A DNA stretch of 64,000 nt from positions 10,714 through 74,713 of the forward strand of contig NZ_DAOKYX010000014.1 in the NCBI RefSeq assembly GCF_035325945.1, written 5' to 3'. The notes below the pieces were generated by a model, which was not told the origin of the DNA, did not search any database, and worked only from the letters and a program-made list of their open reading frames with translations. Position 1 is the first letter of the stretch; every line of letters begins with the position of its first letter. This document shows, piece by piece, positions 57,059 through 64,000 of the stretch. Position numbers and translations under genes: made by a program. The stretch is from Parvibaculum sp035325945. GTDB lineage: Bacteria > Pseudomonadota > Alphaproteobacteria > Parvibaculales > Parvibaculaceae.

Positions 57059-57952
57059 ATGGATATTGACCTGGCACGCACGTTTCTTGACGTCGTTGCG
57101 ACGGGGAGTTTCGTCAGGGCGGCCGAGCGGCTCAACATCACCCAGACGGCCGTCAGCGCCCGCATCAAGGCACTGGAAGAACAGCTCGGGCGGAGCCTTT
57201 TCGTGAGAAACAAGGCGGGGGCGCGCCTCACCCCTGCGGGCAACGAATTCATCCGCTATGCGGCCTCGATGGTGCAGATCTGGGAGCGGGCGCGCCAGCA
57301 GGTCGCGCTGCCGCCGGGGCGCGAGGCCATCGTCACCATTGGCGGCGAACTCAGCCTCTGGAACCCGCTGCTCCTCAACTGGCTCATCTGGATGCACCGG
57401 AACGCGCCGGAGATCGCGCTCAGAACCCATGTCGATCTCGGCGAGCGGCTGATCGAGAAGGTTCAGACCGGTGTTCTCGATCTTGCGATCATGTACGCGC
57501 CCTCACAGCGGCCGGGCATGAAGTTCGAATTGCTGCTGGAAGAAAAGCTCATCGCCGTCAGCACCGAGCGGGGTGCGAGCGACATGCAGAGCGGCGACTA
57601 CATTCATGTCGACTGGGGCCCCGATTTCGCCGCGCATCACGAGATCGTCTTTCCGCATCTTCGCGACGCCGGCATGTTTGTGGGGCTCGGGCCGCTCGCG
57701 CTTCAATACATCCTCACCATTGGCGGCAGCGGCTATTTCCGCACACGCGCCGTCAAACCCCATCTCGATAGCGGAAGGCTCCATCGCGTGGCGAACGCGC
57801 CTGAGTTCTCCTTCTCCATTTACGCGCTTTCTTCCGCCCAGCCGGATTCACCCGCCCTGCAGACGGCGCGGGAGGGGCTGCGCATGGCGCTCATGGCGGA
57901 GCGGGACGAGGGCGAGAGCCCGGCGCGGGCCGAAGGCGCACCCGCCCATTGA
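57059..57952 (+). CDS. LysR-type transcriptional regulator
   Basis: A 297-residue LTTR. The winged HTH covers about 1-60 (DLARTFLDVVATGSFVRAAERLNITQTAVSARIKALEEQLG in segments; ITQTAVSARIKALE is the recognition region). The effector domain follows (about 90-290), with weak hydrophobic strands such as EIALRTHVDLGERLIEKVQTGVLDLAIMYAPSQ. It is divergent from cysJ and probably regulates that operon; it is not close enough to be named CysB or Cbl. The effector could be a sulfur compound. Confidence 0.88.
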   Translation: MDIDLARTFLDVVATGSFVRAAERLNITQTAVSARIKALEEQLGRSLFVRNKAGARLTPAGNEFIRYAASMVQIWERARQQVALPPGREAIVTIGGELSLWNPLLLNWLIWMHRNAPEIALRTHVDLGERLIEKVQTGVLDLAIMYAPSQRPGMKFELLLEEKLIAVSTERGASDMQSGDYIHVDWGPDFAAHHEIVFPHLRDAGMFVGLGPLALQYILTIGGSGYFRTRAVKPHLDSGRLHRVANAPEFSFSIYALSSAQPDSPALQTAREGLRMALMAERDEGESPARAEGAPAH

Positions 57953-57984
57953 CCCCTGGGCGGGGAAGCGCCGCCTCTCCCATA

Positions 57985-58014
57985 CGAATCCGTGATGGTG
58001 CGAATCCGTGATGG
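57985..58014 (+). repeat. Short tandem direct repeat upstream of the Rieske/FAD gene
   Basis: Two copies of CGAATCCGTGATGG (57985-57998 and 58001-58014) with a 16-base period. It could be a pair of regulatory sites or a simple duplication. Confidence 0.6.
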
Positions 58015-58130
58015 CGGCAGCCCGTCGCGGGGCTATGCTCGTTTGCGCGAAGGACATGGGAACCATTCCGCCTTCGCAACCGTCTTTCTGCCATGAAGGG
58101 ACCGCCCGCCGGTCGCCAGGGGAGGAAAAG

Positions 58131-59669
58131 ATGACGGAGCAGCAGCCAACACCCAGCGGCCCCGACCTCGCCCGCGGCGTCGCGCTTTCCGCGCTTGCCG
58201 ATGGAAAACTGCTCGGCCATGTCGGTGACCAGGACGTTCTGCTGGTGCGCGCAGGCGACGGGATTTTCGCGATCGACGCCTATTGCAGCCATTATCACGG
58301 GCCGCTGGCGGAAGGGCTCGTCGATGGCGAGGGCATTCGCTGCCCCTGGCATCATGCCTGTTTCGATCTGCGCACGGGCGAGGCGACGCGCGCGCCTGCC
58401 TTCGGCCCGCTCGCCTGCTGGCGGGTCGAGCAGAGGGACGGACGCGTCTTCGTGAGAGAGAAGCTCGCGCAGCCCCAACGCCGTGCGAGTGCGCACGCCC
58501 CGGCCTCCGCCCCGGAAAAGATCGTCATCGTCGGCGGCGGCGCGGCGGGCTTTGCCGCGGCCGAAATGCTGCGGCGGCGGAGCTTCGCCGGCACCATCAC
58601 CATACTGAGCGGCGAGGCGGCAGCGCCCGTCGACCGGCCGAACCTCTCCAAGGACTATCTCGCCGGCAGCGCACCCGAGGAATGGGTGCCGCTACAGCCC
58701 GACAATTTCTATGAGGAAGCACGTATCGGATTGCGGCTCGGAACCGAGATCGCCTCGATCGACACAAATGCGCGCCATGTCATGACCGCAGGCGGCGAAA
58801 GGATCGGCTACGACCGGCTTCTGCTTGCAACGGGCGCCGAGCCCGTGCGGCTCCCCATTCCCGGCGCGGAACAGTCCCATGTGCACACGCTGCGCGATCT
58901 TGGCGATTGCCGCGCCATCATCGCCGCCGCCGAAGGCGCGAAGCGTGCCCTCGTCATCGGGGCGAGCTTCATCGGGCTCGAAGTCGCGGCGTCGCTGCGC
59001 GCCCGCGGCATCGAGGTGCATGTGGTGGCGCCGGAGAAGCGGCCAATGGAACGCGTACTCGGACCGGCGATGGGCGATTTCGTCCGTACCCTGCATGAAG
59101 AACATGGCGTGATCTTCCATCTCGGCGAGACGGTGGCTGCCATCGAGGGCAGAAGGGTGACGCTCTCGGGCGGCGGCAGGCTCGATGCCGATGTCGTCGT
59201 CGCCGGTGTCGGGGTCAGGCCGCGCCTTGCGCTCGCCGAGAAAGCGGGCCTCGCGCTCGACCGGGGCATAGCGGTGAACGGCCATCTCGAAACGAGCATC
59301 GCCGGTATTTACGCCGCAGGCGACATCGCGCGCTGGCCCGACCCTCATTCCAGGCAGAAGATTCGCGTCGAGCACTGGGCCGTGGCCCAGCGTCAGGGGC
59401 AGACGGCCGCCCTCAACATGCTCGGAGAGGCACGGATATTCGATGCCGTGCCGTTCTTCTGGAGCCAGCATTACGACGTGCCGATCAACTATGTCGGCCA
59501 TGCCGAGCAATGGGACGAGATCGAAACCGAAGGCAGCATCGAGGCCAGAGACTGCCTGCTGAAATACAAGCACAAGGGCCGCGTGCTCGCCGTCGCTTCG
59601 ATCTACCGCGACCTTGAAAGCCTCAAGGCGGAACTTGCGATGGAACGCGAGGCGGCCTCGCGCCATTGA
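58131..59669 (+). CDS. Fused Rieske/FAD-dependent oxidoreductase (AIFL-like)
   Basis: A 512-residue protein of the AIF-like reductase group. The N-terminal Rieske domain (about 15-110) has CSHYHGPL and CPWHHACFD. A linker leads to the FAD/NAD(P) reductase with VGGGAAGFAAAEML, ATGAEPVRLPIPG, the second GxGxxG-like VIGASFIGLEVAASL, and GIYAAGDIA. A C-terminal dimer domain ends after KHKGRVLAVASI. It is soluble and resembles oxygenase-reductase or redox sensors. GGGGAGGAAAAG precedes ATG 58131. The gene stands alone, next to no oxygenase, so its partner is unknown. Confidence 0.88.
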   Translation: MTEQQPTPSGPDLARGVALSALADGKLLGHVGDQDVLLVRAGDGIFAIDAYCSHYHGPLAEGLVDGEGIRCPWHHACFDLRTGEATRAPAFGPLACWRVEQRDGRVFVREKLAQPQRRASAHAPASAPEKIVIVGGGAAGFAAAEMLRRRSFAGTITILSGEAAAPVDRPNLSKDYLAGSAPEEWVPLQPDNFYEEARIGLRLGTEIASIDTNARHVMTAGGERIGYDRLLLATGAEPVRLPIPGAEQSHVHTLRDLGDCRAIIAAAEGAKRALVIGASFIGLEVAASLRARGIEVHVVAPEKRPMERVLGPAMGDFVRTLHEEHGVIFHLGETVAAIEGRRVTLSGGGRLDADVVVAGVGVRPRLALAEKAGLALDRGIAVNGHLETSIAGIYAAGDIARWPDPHSRQKIRVEHWAVAQRQGQTAALNMLGEARIFDAVPFFWSQHYDVPINYVGHAEQWDEIETEGSIEARDCLLKYKHKGRVLAVASIYRDLESLKAELAMEREAASRH

Positions 59670-59700
59670 GCGCTTGCCGCCGAGATGCGGCCCTGATGCG

Positions 59701-61065
59701 TCAGGCGTTCCTCAGATACCAGTCGAAATCGAGATCGCTCACCGAAGCGAAGAAGCGGTCGCATTCCGCTTCCTTGATGGTGAGAAAGATATTCGTGAAT
59801 TGCTCGCCCAGCCGCTCGCGCAGGAAATCGGACCGGCGCGCCACTTCGAGCGCCCGCCACCAGTTGATCGGCAGCGTCGCTTCCTTTTGCCCATAGCCAT
59901 CTCCGACGATTGGCGCGCTCGGCTCGATCTTCCTGTCGATGCCTTCCGCGATGCCCGCCAGCACCGTCGCAAGCCCGAGATAGGGATTTGCGTCCGCGCC
60001 CGAGACGCGATGCTCGAGATGGCGCGTTTCCGGCCGGCCCGCCGTCACGCGCAGCGGCACGGAGCGATTGTCGAAAGCCCATGCGGGAGCGAGCGGCGCA
60101 TAGGAATTGCGGCGGAAGCGGCGGAACGAATTGGCGTTCGGCGCGAAGATCGCCATGCTCTCCGCCATGGTCTGCTCGAGCCCGCCGATCGCATGGCGCA
60201 GATGCGGCGTGAGCGCCGTGCCCTCGCCCGCGAAGAGATTTGGGTTCCCGTCATCGGCGAGCGAGACATGCACATGCATGCCGCTGCCCGACAGCTCCGC
60301 ATAGGGCTTCGCCATGAAGGTGGCGACATAGCCGTGGCGGTCGGCAACGCCCTTCACCAGCCGCTTGTAGAGAACGGCATCGTCCGCCGCGCGCATCGCA
60401 TCGCCGCGATGCTCGAGCACGATCTCGAACTGCGCGGGCGCATATTCCGAAATGAGCGTGCGCGCGGGGAGCCCCATCTTCTTCGCGCCGGCAAAGACGT
60501 CATTGAGGAAGGGCGCGAAGTCCTCCAGATCCTGCATGAGATAGGCCTGGAGATGGGACGGCGCGAAGCCGTTGGCCGCGGCGGGCGGCTTCGGCCTGCC
60601 CGCAAGCGCCGCCTCGCGGTCGATCAGATAGAACTCAAGCTCGATGGCGACGACGGGCCTGAGGCCCTTAGCCTCGAGCGCGGCGACCGTTCGCGCAAGC
60701 GCATGGCGCGGATCGGCCGGCGTCGGCGAACCATCACGCTCCCAGGATTCCAGAATGAGCTGCGCCGTCGGCACATCGTGCCAGGGCGCATGCGTCAGCG
60801 TGCCCGCGACGGGAAAGCAGGGACGATCGGAATCGCCCTCCTCCCAGACGAGCCCCGTTTCGAGCACGTCGGCGCCCAGAATGTCGAGGGACTCGATCGA
60901 ACAGGGCAGCGGCCGCCCATCGCGATAGGCGCCGGGAAGCTCCTCCGGCCGCAGCACCTTGCCGCGCGCGACACCCGAGGGGTCGGTGAGGAAAGCCTGA
61001 AACTGAACGATCTCCGGATGAGCCGCGAGAAAATCCGCCGCTTCCTTCTCATTCGCACGCGCCAT
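59701..61065 (-). CDS. Glutamine synthetase family protein (gamma-glutamyl-amine ligase type)
   Basis: A 454-residue ATP-dependent ligase of the type III GS family related to PuuA (gamma-glutamylputrescine synthetase). The N-terminal beta-grasp has FLTDPSGVARGKVL. The catalytic domain has ELEFYLID, the metal-binding AELSGSGMHVHVSL, and the loop FDNRSVPLRVTAGRPETRHLEHRVSGADANPY read in segments. It would join glutamate to an amine. ATG 61065 follows GGGAG and overlaps the stop region of the aminotransferase gene. Its neighbours (aminotransferase and a cupin XRE regulator) suggest an amine/polyamine route. Confidence 0.87.
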   Translation of the reverse strand: MARANEKEAADFLAAHPEIVQFQAFLTDPSGVARGKVLRPEELPGAYRDGRPLPCSIESLDILGADVLETGLVWEEGDSDRPCFPVAGTLTHAPWHDVPTAQLILESWERDGSPTPADPRHALARTVAALEAKGLRPVVAIELEFYLIDREAALAGRPKPPAAANGFAPSHLQAYLMQDLEDFAPFLNDVFAGAKKMGLPARTLISEYAPAQFEIVLEHRGDAMRAADDAVLYKRLVKGVADRHGYVATFMAKPYAELSGSGMHVHVSLADDGNPNLFAGEGTALTPHLRHAIGGLEQTMAESMAIFAPNANSFRRFRRNSYAPLAPAWAFDNRSVPLRVTAGRPETRHLEHRVSGADANPYLGLATVLAGIAEGIDRKIEPSAPIVGDGYGQKEATLPINWWRALEVARRSDFLRERLGEQFTNIFLTIKEAECDRFFASVSDLDFDWYLRNA

Positions 61066-61067
61066 CC

Positions 61068-62438
61068 TCACAACTCCCTTTCACCGCAGAGCACGGACAA
61101 AGCCTCGCCGAAACCGGAAACGAGCCGTTCCACATCGGCCTCGCTCGTCGTCGGCGCGACGAGCGTCATGTTGTGGAACGGCGTCACGAGCACATTGCGG
61201 TTCAGCAGGAAAAGATGGATCGCGCGCTCGACGGCATGGTCGATGGCGGCGGCGGCCTCGGCGCCGTTTTCGAGCGGGCGCGCGGAGAAGACGAGTTCGG
61301 CGCGGGCGCCGATCTGCGTCACCGTCCATGGCAGGCGGCGGCGGGCAACCTCGCCGCGAAGCCCCTCCGCAATGCGCTCGGCGAGCCGCGTCATATGCGC
61401 GTAGGCATCGGCCGTCATCACCTCGGCGAGGCAGGCGCGCATGGCGGCAAGCGCCAGCATGTTGCCGGAAAGCGTGGTGCCAATGCCGGAATAGCCCGGC
61501 GCCTTCGTGCCGAGCACGCGCTGCATCTCGGCTTCCACACGCGCCGTGAAACCGAAGACGGCGGCGGGAAGCCCGCCCGCGACCGGCTTGCCGAGAACGA
61601 AGAAATCGGGATCGAGATCATGAGCGCGGGTGAAGCCGCCAGGCCCGGTCGAGATGGTATGCGTCTCATCGAGGCAGACGAGCGCGCCGTGGCGGCGGGC
61701 GGCGGCAAGGAGCCCTTCGATGAAGCCGGGCTTCGGCAGTACCATGGCGGTGTTGGTGAGCGCGGGCTCGGTGAGCACGAGCGCGATGTCGCCAGCCGAA
61801 AGCAGCCTCTCCACCGCGTCGAGATCGTTGAAGGGCGCGGCAACGCTCGTCGCGGCAATGTCCTGCACCTGACCGAGCAGGCTCGGCTTCACCCTCGTCA
61901 CACCGCCCTCGAGCTTGACGAAGGCGTCCTCGACCTGGCCGTGATAGCAGCCGTCGAAGACGAGAACCTTGCGCCGGCCGGTGATGGCGCGCGCCCAGCG
62001 CACCACGGCGCGGTTCGCATCGCTCGCGGTTGCCGTCACCTGCCAGAAGGCAAGCCCGAAGCGCGCGGAGAGAAGCCGGCCCACCTCCGCCGTGAGATCG
62101 GAGGGGAGCATGGCCGTCAGCCCCCGCGCCGCCTGTTCGGCGATCGCCTTCGCCACGGGTGCGGGAGAGTGGCCGAACATGGCGCCCGTATCGCCGAGGC
62201 AGAAATCGGCATAGCTGTGGCCATCGACATCGATGACGGTCGAGCCCCGCGCCTCGCGCACGAAGAGGGGAAACGGCGTCTCCCAATCGAGCATCCAGTG
62301 GAGCGGCACGCCGCCCGGAAAATGCTTTCCCGCCTCCTCCGCCAGACGGCGGGAGACAGGATGCCGCGCCGCGAACTCCGCGCGTTCGGCTGCACTCATG
62401 GCTTCGGCCCGTTGCCTGATTTCCGGCGAAATGGGCAT
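61068..62438 (-). CDS. Class III aminotransferase (glutamate-1-semialdehyde aminotransferase-like)
   Basis: A 456-residue PLP enzyme. The phosphate loop is TATASDANRAVVRWAR, then DGCYHGQVEDAFV, the Asp in CLDETHTISTGPGG, and LGKPVAGGLPAAVFGF with the Schiff-base Lys; TTLSGNMLALAAM contacts phosphate from the other subunit. The N-terminal extension PISPEIRQRAEAMS is unlike HemL. A Thr-rich TTSEADVERLV closes it. It could act on an amine or amino alcohol. The stop overlaps the GS start region, so it is co-expressed with that gene. Confidence 0.87.
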   Translation of the reverse strand: MPISPEIRQRAEAMSAAERAEFAARHPVSRRLAEEAGKHFPGGVPLHWMLDWETPFPLFVREARGSTVIDVDGHSYADFCLGDTGAMFGHSPAPVAKAIAEQAARGLTAMLPSDLTAEVGRLLSARFGLAFWQVTATASDANRAVVRWARAITGRRKVLVFDGCYHGQVEDAFVKLEGGVTRVKPSLLGQVQDIAATSVAAPFNDLDAVERLLSAGDIALVLTEPALTNTAMVLPKPGFIEGLLAAARRHGALVCLDETHTISTGPGGFTRAHDLDPDFFVLGKPVAGGLPAAVFGFTARVEAEMQRVLGTKAPGYSGIGTTLSGNMLALAAMRACLAEVMTADAYAHMTRLAERIAEGLRGEVARRRLPWTVTQIGARAELVFSARPLENGAEAAAAIDHAVERAIHLFLLNRNVLVTPFHNMTLVAPTTSEADVERLVSGFGEALSVLCGEREL

Positions 62439-62518
62439 GTGTGGGTCTCCGCAGGGGAATGACCGGTGTTTGTAACCCGGCCCGCCATCGGCCGCATAGG
62501 GGGCGCAGCGTCGGCCGC

Positions 62519-62550
62519 ATCAGCAGGAGGGCGGATCAGTAGGAGGGCGG
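62519..62550 (+). repeat. 16-base tandem duplication at the end of the XRE regulator gene
   Basis: ATCAGCAGGAGGGCGG (62519-62534) is followed directly by ATCAGTAGGAGGGCGG (62535-62550), one base different. The second copy contains the gene's stop codon (minus strand TGA at 62538-62536). Confidence 0.7.
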
Positions 62551-63144
62551 CGTCATGATCCAGAGGACGCGCGTATCGACCTTGCCGGGGTTATGACAAC
62601 GGTGGGGGCCGGAGCGGCGAAAGGCGAAGCTGTCGCCTTCCGACAGAACGAAGTGCTGGCCCTCGACCCAGAGTTCCAGCGTTCCTTCCAGAACGAGGCC
62701 CGCCTCCTCGCCCTTGCGGATGCGATCCTCCTCGCCCGTCCAGCTACCCGGCTGGAAGGTCGTCATGATGAGTTCGAGCTGACCCGACAGGTTGGGGGAG
62801 AGCAGTTCCTCGTGAACCCCCGTATCGCCGAAGGTCAGCGAGCGGCGATTGCCGCGCCTGACGATGAAGCCGCGCTCCTCTTCCGGCGCCTCGCTGCCGC
62901 CGTGGAAAAACCAGCTCACCTGAACGCCGAGCGCGTCGGCGATCTTCTGCAGGGTCGGGATCGAGACGGACGAGATGTTCCGCTCCACCTGGCTGAGATA
63001 GCCGACAGAACGCCCGATCCGCTCGGCCAGTTCCACGATGGTGCAGTTCCGCACCTTGCGAAGCTCGCGGATCTGGTCGCCGATGCGCGGATCGCCGGAT
63101 GGCGATGGCCCGGGGCCGGGCTGTGATTTTTTCGGCTCAGACAC
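62536..63144 (-). CDS. XRE-family regulator with C-terminal cupin domain (PuuR-like)
   Basis: A 202-residue regulator. The N-terminal HTH is at about 22-76 (IRELRKVRNCTIVELAERIGRSVGYLSQVERN in segments). The cupin sensor is at about 115-195 (GEEAGLVLEGTLELWVEG and SGPHRCHNPGK). PuuR-type proteins control putrescine/gamma-glutamyl routes, which fits the adjacent GS and aminotransferase genes (upstream end 98 bases from the aminotransferase start). It is divergent from a TauE/SafE gene, and inverted repeats lie between. The ending PPSY is a plausible terminus. Confidence 0.9.
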   Translation of the reverse strand: MSEPKKSQPGPGPSPSGDPRIGDQIRELRKVRNCTIVELAERIGRSVGYLSQVERNISSVSIPTLQKIADALGVQVSWFFHGGSEAPEEERGFIVRRGNRRSLTFGDTGVHEELLSPNLSGQLELIMTTFQPGSWTGEEDRIRKGEEAGLVLEGTLELWVEGQHFVLSEGDSFAFRRSGPHRCHNPGKVDTRVLWIMTPPSY

Positions 63145-63154
63145 GCGATCTCGA

Positions 63155-63180
63155 ATGAAAATCGTTTCATGGGAATGAAA
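63155..63180. promoter_or_regulatory. Overlapping inverted-repeat operator ATGAAA/TTTCAT
   Basis: ATGAAA (63155-63160)-ATCG-TTTCAT (63165-63170)-GGGA-ATGAAA (63175-63180). The three half-sites form two palindromes, each with a four-base spacer, sharing the middle arm. They lie 11 bases before the XRE gene and 65 before the exporter gene. Confidence 0.7.
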
Positions 63181-63245
63181 TTATAGTTGCACATTTTCAC
63201 GACGAGGTATAGTCGTCGCGCCGAAAAACAGGGCGGGAGCCAGAA

Positions 63246-63998
63246 ATGTGGTCTTTCGGCATGATCGAACTGGCGGCCTGCATGGCCGTTGTGTTCGTGG
63301 CAGGCATCGTTCGGGGCTGGTCGGGCTTCGCCTTCGCCATCGTTTCCGGCGCGGGCCTCACTCTCCTCTTGCCGCCGCAGGTCTTCGTGCCGGTGGTGCT
63401 GGTGATCGAACTGGCGCTCGGGCTCCAGCTCGTTCCGAGAGAACTCAAGAACACCGCCTGGCCGGTCATCAGCCCCATGGTCGTCAGCGCGGCGGCGGGC
63501 ACCGTCATCGGCATCATCATGCTGCAAAGCCTGCCGGTGCTGCTCTGCAAGATGCTGCTCGGCGTGGCCATTCTGGGTTCGACGCTTACCATGCTCGCCG
63601 CGCCACAGCTCACGCTCGGGCCCGCGCGATGGATGCCGCTTGCCGCGGGCAGCCTATCGGGCTTCATGAACGGAGCCTTCGCCATGGGCGGGCCGCCTGC
63701 GGTGCTGTTTCTCTCCGCGCGACTTCCCGATGCGCCGAGATTGCGCGGGTCGATCATCCTCTATTTCTTCGTCATCGATATTCTCGCGCTTGGCTATCTC
63801 GGAGCGACGGGCGGGCTCGGCTCGCAGATTCTCCTTCAGTCGGCGATCCTGCTGCCCGCATCGCTGTTGGGCGTCGAGGTCGGCAAGCGCGTCTATGAGC
63901 GCATCGCGCCGGAGCGCTTCCGCCCCACATTGCTTACGGGCCTCGCCGTCATCGGGTTCATCCTCACGGCGAGCGCGGCGAGGCAGCTCATCGGCTGA
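63246..63998 (+). CDS. TauE/SafE-family membrane transporter
   Basis: A 250-residue inner-membrane protein with about seven or eight helices. The two halves are recognisable: VFVAGIVRGWSGFAFAIVSGAGLTLLLPP at the start, and SLSGFMNGAFAMGGPPAVLFLSARL in the middle, where the repeat should lie. The family exports sulfite, sulfoacetate or related organosulfur anions. It is divergent from the XRE/cupin gene and shares its operator region. ATG at 63246; 63261 is an alternative. Complete within the window. Confidence 0.88.
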   Translation: MWSFGMIELAACMAVVFVAGIVRGWSGFAFAIVSGAGLTLLLPPQVFVPVVLVIELALGLQLVPRELKNTAWPVISPMVVSAAAGTVIGIIMLQSLPVLLCKMLLGVAILGSTLTMLAAPQLTLGPARWMPLAAGSLSGFMNGAFAMGGPPAVLFLSARLPDAPRLRGSIILYFFVIDILALGYLGATGGLGSQILLQSAILLPASLLGVEVGKRVYERIAPERFRPTLLTGLAVIGFILTASAARQLIG

Positions 63999-64000
63999 CC

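Noticed and set aside
1..64000. CRISPR arrays, insertion sequences, prophage or integrase genes
   Set aside because: No regularly spaced repeats, transposase-like proteins, terminal inverted repeats with target duplications or integrase motifs were seen.

Overview
The window is a 64 kb piece of a G+C-rich (roughly 65%) alphaproteobacterial chromosome. The gene order rnd-lptC-lptA-lptB-rpoN-hpf-ptsN, the Hsp20/DUF1150 pair, and the combination of a CYP153 alkane hydroxylase with DUF1302/DUF1329, BVMO and SCP-x-type genes suggest a hydrocarbon- or lipid-degrading Hyphomicrobiales-like organism. Parvibaculum is my best guess, but this is inference from gene content and no database was searched. 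A scaffold gap of 100 N (13144-13243) sits inside rpoN.

Region 1 (1-18.5 kb) is mainly housekeeping: a glycerophosphodiesterase end, infC with an apparent ATA start, a glycosyltransferase pair, an alpha/beta hydrolase, an SDR, a TPR protein, a fourfold-repeat membrane protein, queG, a GST, a CueR-type regulator, an NDUFA9-like protein, tRNA-Leu(CAG), RNase D, the Lpt export genes, rpoN, hpf, ptsN, a DUF454 protein, DUF1150, Hsp20 with a clear sigma-32-type promoter, and an acyl-CoA dehydrogenase.

Region 2 (18.7-23.4 kb) holds two tandem 2-oxoglutarate/Fe(II) oxygenases followed by an aromatic-amine-dehydrogenase-type cluster: heavy subunit, MauE-like, MauD-like, TTQ small subunit and a mono-heme cytochrome c. 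The last four genes overlap or nearly touch. The cluster should make a periplasmic quinoprotein that oxidises primary amines, but no mauG or mauF is visible.

Region 3 (23.5-36.5 kb) has tex, a small membrane protein, an acyl-CoA synthetase divergent from CYP153, a single-domain globin behind the P450, a YgiQ-type radical SAM protein, an aldehyde dehydrogenase, an amidase and an MFS carrier. P450, aldehyde dehydrogenase and acyl-CoA synthetase together could take an alkane to an acyl-CoA.

Region 4 (36.6-50.3 kb) is a lipid or hydrophobic-substrate catabolic island: DUF1329/DUF1302 envelope pair, class III aminotransferase, LuxR solo, Rieske oxygenase, a tight five-gene operon (acyl-CoA ligase, SCP-x-type thiolase, two MaoC halves, SDR) under a divergent TetR regulator, and a Baeyer-Villiger-type monooxygenase.

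Region 5 (50.4-58 kb) is the most unusual. One leftward operon joins NADPH sulfite reductase (cysJ, cysI) to three small DsrE/F/H-like sulfur-carrier proteins and a nitronate-monooxygenase-like flavoprotein with a ferritin-like tail. A LysR gene is divergent across an AT-rich, palindrome-rich intergenic region. This looks like sulfite reduction coupled to a persulfide relay.

Region 6 (58-64 kb) carries a fused Rieske/FAD reductase, a gamma-glutamyl-amine-type glutamine synthetase, a class III aminotransferase, a cupin-type XRE regulator with clear inverted-repeat operators, and a TauE/SafE exporter. No insertion sequences, prophage or CRISPR arrays were seen, and no gene-free stretch exceeds about 300 bases.
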